Both the position numbers and the translations under genes were made by a program. From JBBDXS01 sp040902195 (GTDB lineage: Bacteria > Chloroflexota > Dehalococcoidia > DSTF01 > RBG-16-68-14), in NCBI GenBank assembly GCA_040902195.1, contig JBBDXS010000003.1, positions 62,001 to 126,000 on the forward strand: 64,000 nucleotides of DNA. Reading direction: 5' to 3'. The notes beneath the pieces are model-generated. The model saw nothing but the letters and a program-made list of their open reading frames with translations. It did not search any database and was not told where the DNA came from. Positions 61,587 through 64,000 of this stretch are shown one piece after another; position 1 is the first letter of the stretch, and every line of letters starts with the position of its first letter.

Positions 61587-62034
61587 GCAGGTGTAGGCCA
61601 CAGGTGTTGGCCAAAGGGGTTGGCTTTCAGCGGCCAACACCAAGCGCCTCAAGCCCACGGGCATCGAGCCCTTGGCCTGAGCAAGGGGGAAGCGTCAAAA
61701 CCCTCATACAGCGGACTCTGTCTCGACCGCGCAATAGCGCCGTCAGTCCACCGCAATCGGGTTTCAACCGTCGTCGGCTCGCTCCACTGGGTGGTTCCGC
61801 GAACCCGACCACCCCCGCCTCCGCCGGTCTTCGTCGCTTTGCGACTCGCCCGGTTCCCTCGGGGCTTCGCCCTTCGGCGGACGCGGCGGGCTCGCACGTG
61901 CCTGCGGCACTTACTCACCCGCTCGCTAGGCGGAGGTGGTCGGCTTACGCCGACGACGTGGGGCGCTCGGCATTCCCCCTTGAACCTCCTTCCTTCGCGC
62001 CCAAGGGATTGCCCGCTACGCGGGCTCAGATTTC
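61587..62034. other. Multi-hairpin intergenic region in the element
   Basis: No gene. It contains many short stem-loops and a nested long inverted structure (61769-61958, described as a finding), and a GCCCGC-TAC-GCGGGC stem at 62011-62025. The purpose is unknown; an origin, oriT or structured RNA is possible. Confidence 0.5.
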
Positions 62035-63009
62035 GTGGAACGGCTCATCAGCCGCCTTGAGGTCGATCGACCGCTCTACGGCGTCTTGGCGGCCCTGGAG
62101 GGGCTTTTGAAAAGCGCTACGCCAATAACAACAGTGACCACAACGCGACTGCCACGCTATCGGCGGGCCAGCTCCCCGCCTGCGATGCAGCTCACGGCTC
62201 GTGACATTCGAATTGTGCGCTGGGTCTACGAGATGCGGTTCATGACCCGCGAGCAGATCCAGCGTTTGGAGTTCTCGCCGTCAACTGCCTCCTATTGCAA
62301 GCGGCGGCTGGCCCTGCTCTTTCACAACGGCTACCTCGACCGGAAGTTCATTCCCGCGCCGGGCAGCTTTGGTTCCACGCGGGCGATCTATTGTCTCGAC
62401 AGCAAGGGTGCACAACTTCTTGCATACGAGCTCAAGACCGACATCGACTGGCGTCCGCGTCACGCCGAGCGAGAGCTGTACTTCCTACAGCACGCCCTGG
62501 CTAGCAACGACTTTCGCCTCTGTGCTACCATCGCCTCTCGGCGTCTCGGGCTCGCGCTCGACTGGACGGACGAGCGGACCCTGCGGCGGAAGGAGATGAA
62601 GGACTACGTGGCGGACCCACGGCATGGAGGCCAAAAGCTGGCGGTCATCCCCGACGGCTACTTCACACTGTCCGATCGCGACAAGAACTTAGCTTTTGCG
62701 CTCGAACTCGACCGCTCGACGGTCGAGGAGAAGCCCTTCAAGGCTAAGGTGCGGGCCTACGGCGAGTGGAAACTCACGGGCGCCTACCAAAGGCGCTTCG
62801 GCACGGACAGCCTGCGCATCCTCTTTGTCATCGCCTCCAATCATCGGGACCGCCACCGCCTCGAGCGCGCCAAGCGCTGGTGTGAAGCCGAAGGCGGGCG
62901 GTCTCTCTTCTGGTTTGCCGACTCCGCAGACATCAACGAAGCTACGATTTTCAACGAGCCGATCTGGCAGATCGCAGGACGCGAGGGCAGCTTCACACTG
63001 CTCCAATAG
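62035..63009 (+). CDS. Replication-relaxation family protein
   Basis: 324 residues. The winged-helix-like N-terminal half is MQLTARDIRIVRWVYEMRFMTREQIQRLEF, and the body resembles replication-relaxation proteins of mobile elements. A later ATG (62185) is an alternative start; GTG 62035 is kept because the extra N-terminal segment looks protein-like. Probably nicks, binds or primes element DNA. Confidence 0.7.
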   Translation: MERLISRLEVDRPLYGVLAALEGLLKSATPITTVTTTRLPRYRRASSPPAMQLTARDIRIVRWVYEMRFMTREQIQRLEFSPSTASYCKRRLALLFHNGYLDRKFIPAPGSFGSTRAIYCLDSKGAQLLAYELKTDIDWRPRHAERELYFLQHALASNDFRLCATIASRRLGLALDWTDERTLRRKEMKDYVADPRHGGQKLAVIPDGYFTLSDRDKNLAFALELDRSTVEEKPFKAKVRAYGEWKLTGAYQRRFGTDSLRILFVIASNHRDRHRLERAKRWCEAEGGRSLFWFADSADINEATIFNEPIWQIAGREGSFTLLQ

Positions 63010-63018
63010 GAGGCGGCT

Positions 63019-63882
63019 ATGATCTGGTGGTTTACCTCGACACGACACGATCTCGCCATCAAGTCTTGGGTCCGGCAGTGGGTCGGCGGCACGATGCTAG
63101 ATCGCTGGCTCCAGATTTCCGTTCCGGGCTTCGTCTGGTTCACTCTGTGGTTTTACCTTGCCCTGGCACTCTACAGCGGGTCGGGAGACAACGGCAGTGG
63201 CGGCATTTTCTTCTTCCTCTTCATCGGAACCTTCCCTTGGTGGTTCTGGATCGCTGACATGATCATCGACCACTTCCACGTCCAGGCCGACTTGCAGAGG
63301 TACGCCTCATCGGAGGATGTCATCATGGCCACACGCTGCGAGTACCAAGGTGGCCACCCGCAACTTCCTCACGGGCGGTTTGCCTACCTCTTGCTCGAAG
63401 GAACGCGCGAAGACCCGAACATCACACTGGGCTTTCCGGCTCCGCCCGGTCAAACGCCGGACCACTTCAGTATGCCTTTGCTCGATCTTGTGACGCTGGG
63501 TCAGAACTCCCAACAGCACGATTCGCCTGCAGGTGATGCCGTGGCCAGCATGATCGGCGAGATGGCCAAGAACGCCTCGCTCAAAGAAGCTGCAGGCAAG
63601 TTCCTGCGGCCTGAAAGAATCACGCTGGCGGTGCAGTATCAAGGAGTAGCCGGAAGGAAACACGAAGTCGAAGTCACGAACTTCTTCCACGGCAACGGAG
63701 AGATTCGCAACTGGCGCAACTACTTAATCTGCGCACAGGCGGAGGCCGACACAGGCATCGTGCCCTTCGGTCCGTGGAAGAGCCTCAAGCCAGGATTGCC
63801 AACAGTCGAGGAGGTGCCAAGTGACTATTCTCGGGACGGAGGTCAACGACCGCCAAGACGTAGTGCTTTCGCCCGAAGGTAG
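63019..63882 (+). CDS. Membrane protein of the element, unknown function
   Basis: 287 residues with two N-terminal transmembrane segments (about 33-75) and a soluble C-terminal domain (QGGHPQLPHGRF, GFPAPPGQTPD). AGGAGG lies upstream of the ATG. The 3' end overlaps the next gene by 62 bp. Probably works with the ATPase. Confidence 0.65.
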   Translation: MIWWFTSTRHDLAIKSWVRQWVGGTMLDRWLQISVPGFVWFTLWFYLALALYSGSGDNGSGGIFFFLFIGTFPWWFWIADMIIDHFHVQADLQRYASSEDVIMATRCEYQGGHPQLPHGRFAYLLLEGTREDPNITLGFPAPPGQTPDHFSMPLLDLVTLGQNSQQHDSPAGDAVASMIGEMAKNASLKEAAGKFLRPERITLAVQYQGVAGRKHEVEVTNFFHGNGEIRNWRNYLICAQAEADTGIVPFGPWKSLKPGLPTVEEVPSDYSRDGGQRPPRRSAFARR

Positions 63883-64000
63883 ACGTCAGGGCACCTACGT
63901 CCTCGGCATCAACGGTACAGGCAAGAGCACGCTTTTGCTCAACATGGCGCTGCAAGACATCGCGGCCGGCGATGGTCTCTGCCTGCTCGATCCCCACGGC
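63821..64000 (+). CDS. Conjugation-type P-loop ATPase, 3' end outside window
   Basis: Partial, 60 residues visible. GTG 63821 has GAGGAGGT 5 bp upstream. The Walker A is GINGTGKST, and GLCLLDPHG resembles a Walker B and DPHG box of VirB4/TraG/DUF87-type ATPases. It overlaps the preceding gene in another frame. Probably a coupling or transfer ATPase. Confidence 0.75.
   Translation, partial: MTILGTEVNDRQDVVLSPEGRRQGTYVLGINGTGKSTLLLNMALQDIAAGDGLCLLDPHG

Larger units (their letters stand above)
58009..64000 (+). mobile_element. Integrative element inserted beside tRNA-Arg(UCU), open at window end
   Basis: Content: a tyrosine recombinase, an Mrr-like nuclease, an XRE regulator, a HicB-like protein, a structured intergenic region, a replication-relaxation protein, a membrane protein and the start of a conjugation-type ATPase. 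GC falls to about 47-55% in parts of 59.2-61.6 kb. The distal att repeat is outside the window, so its full length is unknown. It resembles an integrative and conjugative or mobilizable element. Confidence 0.75.

Noticed and set aside
61620..62060. Plus-strand open frame over the multi-hairpin region
   Set aside because: Pro/Arg-rich, no domain; it is explained by GC-rich hairpins.

Overview
The window looks like a chromosomal scaffold from an uncultured, high-GC Chloroflexota-type bacterium (inference). The reasons are ordinary bacterial housekeeping genes, many GTG starts with strong Shine-Dalgarno sites, a DUF6391-type protein, a nickel superoxide dismutase, and a large family of secreted cohesin-like/dockerin-like proteins with Thr/Pro linkers. 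Two 10-N scaffold gaps (18625-18634 and 43022-43031) each follow a long G run.

Layout. 1-10.4 kb: housekeeping. It holds the gyrA 3' end with a long low-complexity tail, an acetyltransferase, a cyclic di-AMP riboswitch ahead of an MFS transporter, a flavin/F420 enzyme, a 2-hydroxyacid dehydrogenase, a phosphoesterase, the run thiL-tsaE-tsaB-ndk, then rsfS, mnmA and two small membrane proteins. 10.5-13.4 kb: a low-GC reductase gene, two tRNA-Ser genes, a sortase and a TolB-like lipoprotein. 13.4-30.7 kb: nine intact minus-strand genes for secreted proteins carrying cohesin-like and/or dockerin-like modules. They end with a 1556-residue, six-cohesin scaffold that carries an LPSTG sorting signal. 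31-36 kb: an isolated nuoB, a lipoprotein, a sodN-sodX nickel superoxide dismutase pair between two copies of a 110-bp repeat, and a seven-repeat (probable beta-propeller) dockerin protein. 36-42 kb: enoyl-CoA hydratase, nitroreductase, a degenerate GGDEF protein and a PhnCDE-like ABC transporter whose binding protein is fused to a blue-copper domain. Two near-identical promoter/operators drive the transporter. 41.8-46.6 kb: hemW and a MoxR-DUF58-DUF4129 operon interrupted by the second gap. 46.6-47.5 kb: a tRNA cluster with tandem tRNA-Val fragments, one interrupted by a GIY-YIG nuclease gene. 47.5-57.9 kb: MscS, a luciferase-like monooxygenase with a hydrolase, a lipoprotein, a DUF457-like protein, SDR, glpK, a TolB-like protein and a lytic-transglycosylase-dockerin fusion.

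58.0 kb to the end: an integrative element lies just downstream of tRNA-Arg(UCU). It carries a tyrosine recombinase, an Mrr-like nuclease, an XRE regulator, a HicB-like protein, a multi-hairpin intergenic structure, a replication-relaxation protein, a membrane protein and the start of a conjugation-type ATPase. The other end of the element is outside the window.

How it fits together. The strongest candidate for an undescribed system is the surface assembly. A sortase could anchor the LPSTG scaffold to the envelope, and its six cohesins could bind dockerin-bearing secreted proteins encoded here, including a peptidoglycan-lytic one and a propeller. No glycoside hydrolases are present, so this is not an ordinary cellulosome. 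A second candidate is the cupredoxin-fused ABC transporter with its paired operators, which may import a metal or metal complex rather than phosphonate. All functional statements come from reading motifs in the sequence; no database search was run.
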